Shown here piece after piece: positions 5,472 to 6,146 of a stretch of DNA of 6,146 nucleotides. The DNA is from an uncultured Rhodovulum sp. (GTDB lineage Bacteria; Pseudomonadota; Alphaproteobacteria; Rhodobacterales; Rhodobacteraceae). Both the position numbers and the translations under genes were made by a program. The DNA lies in the NCBI GenBank assembly GCA_946221765.1, contig CAMIMK010000192.1, positions 1-6,146 of the forward strand. Direction: 5' to 3'. The notes beneath the pieces were generated by a model, which saw nothing but the letters and a program-made list of their open reading frames with translations, was not told the origin of the DNA and searched no databases. The first letter of the stretch is position 1; the number at the start of each line of letters is the position of its first letter.

Positions 5472-6146
5472 ATGACCCTGCCCCCTGCCCCCGACGCGAT
5501 CCCTCCCGGCGCCCGGATCACCCGGGTTGCCTGCATCGGCGAATGCATGGTCGAACTCGGCCTGCCGACGAACGAGGCGCCCCGGGTGGGCTTCGCCGGC
5601 GACACCTTCAACACCGCCGTCTACCTGCGCCGGGCCGCGCCCGATGTCGCCGTCTCCTATGTGACCGCCCTCGGCACCGACCCCCTGTCCGAGCGCATGC
5701 TCGCCACCTTCGCGGCCGAAGAGCTGGACACCGGCCTGATCGAGCGCCGGGCCGACCGCGTCCCCGGCCTCTACGCCATCACCACCGATGCGGCGGGGGA
5801 ACGCAGCTTCACCTACTGGCGCGACCGGTCCGCGGCACGCACCCTCTTCATGCCGCCGGCCCGCGTCACCCCGGCCGCGCTCAAGGACTTCGGCCTCGTC
5901 TATCTCTCGGCGATCACCCTCGCGATCCTGGAGCCCGAGGCGCGCGACAGCCTGCACGACAGCCTCTCGGCCTGCCGCCACGCCGGCGGCAAGGTGGCGC
6001 TCGACAGCAATTACCGCCCGCGCCTCTGGCCGGGCGCGGCGCTCGCCCGGCAGGAGATGGCGCGGTTCTGGGCCATCACCGACATCGGCCTGCCCTCCTT
6101 CGACGACGAGGCCGCGCTCTGGGGCGACCCCGGCCCCCTGGCGACC
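5472..6146 (+). CDS. kdgK: 2-keto-3-deoxygluconate kinase, PfkB family, 3'-truncated by window edge
   Basis: KdgK phosphorylates 2-keto-3-deoxygluconate to KDPG with ATP in the cytoplasm, feeding hexuronate and related sugar-acid breakdown into the Entner-Doudoroff aldolase step. The 225 visible residues follow E. coli KdgK closely from memory: GECMVEL at 23-29, GFAGDTFNT at 40-48 (the substrate-binding GDTxN), YVTALGTD at 63-70, PGLYAITTD at 98-106, GERSFTYWR at 109-117, YLSAITLAIL at 144-153, DSNYRPRLW at 178-186 and DDEAALWG at 211-218. The C-terminal third, with the ATP-binding part and the GAGD catalytic base, lies outside the window. The ATG at 5472 gives about 14 residues more than E. 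coli before the first strand. An in-frame ATG at 5436 would add 12 more, and neither has a clear ribosome binding site. It lies 52 bp after the EamA permease on the same strand and may belong to that transcript. Another PfkB sugar kinase is less likely. Confidence 0.92.
   Translation, partial: MTLPPAPDAIPPGARITRVACIGECMVELGLPTNEAPRVGFAGDTFNTAVYLRRAAPDVAVSYVTALGTDPLSERMLATFAAEELDTGLIERRADRVPGLYAITTDAAGERSFTYWRDRSAARTLFMPPARVTPAALKDFGLVYLSAITLAILEPEARDSLHDSLSACRHAGGKVALDSNYRPRLWPGAALARQEMARFWAITDIGLPSFDDEAALWGDPGPLAT

Noticed and set aside
3011..5614. A very long minus-strand open frame (867 codons) opposite the end of dapB, the MFS, EamA and kdgK genes
   Set aside because: Its translation is low-complexity, rich in Arg, Gly, Glu, Ala and Asp, with no recognisable domain. 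Such stop-free antisense frames are expected in DNA of this GC content opposite real genes, all of which have strong family motifs.
1..6146. Mobile elements, CRISPR arrays, tRNA or rRNA genes, toxin-antitoxin or defence genes
   Set aside because: No terminal inverted repeats, transposase motifs, spaced repeats or RNA gene signatures were seen; all coding capacity is explained by seven ordinary genes, and no undescribed system could be supported.

Overview
The window reads as ordinary chromosomal housekeeping and transport DNA from a very GC-rich alphaproteobacterium (roughly 70% GC by eye, third codon positions almost all G or C). The dapB gene lying head to head with an rbfA-truB pair, with type II NADH dehydrogenase and 2-keto-3-deoxygluconate kinase close by, suggests Rhodobacterales (Rhodobacteraceae). 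That placement is an inference from gene content and protein style; no marker such as 16S rRNA is present.

Layout. Positions 2-850 (+) hold the C-terminal two thirds of a type II NADH:quinone dehydrogenase (ndh), cut by the left window edge. It converges on truB (885-1802, -) across a 34-bp gap containing a strong GC hairpin that could stop transcription from both sides. truB lies 18 bp downstream of rbfA (1821-2255, -), so the two form a small RNA and ribosome maturation operon. rbfA and dapB (2302-3162, +) are divergent, separated by only 46 bp that carry both ribosome binding sites. After dapB comes a 145-bp gap (3163-3307) with several mutually exclusive hairpins and a T6 run. A Bcr/CflA-type MFS efflux transporter (3308-4522, +), an EamA/DMT-family permease (4529-5419, +; 6 bp later) and the first two thirds of a 2-keto-3-deoxygluconate kinase (from 5472, +, running off the right edge) follow on the same strand.

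How the genes work together. RbfA and TruB act in 30S subunit maturation and in tRNA U55 modification. DapB makes tetrahydrodipicolinate for lysine and diaminopimelate. NDH-2 feeds electrons from NADH to quinone without pumping protons. The two transporters are close enough to be co-transcribed, and kdgK follows after 52 bp, so a three-gene unit is possible, but the substrates of the transporters cannot be read from the sequence.

I found no mobile element, CRISPR array, tRNA, rRNA or convincing novel system. The most interesting non-coding stretch is the structured dapB-MFS gap; the other findings are modest.
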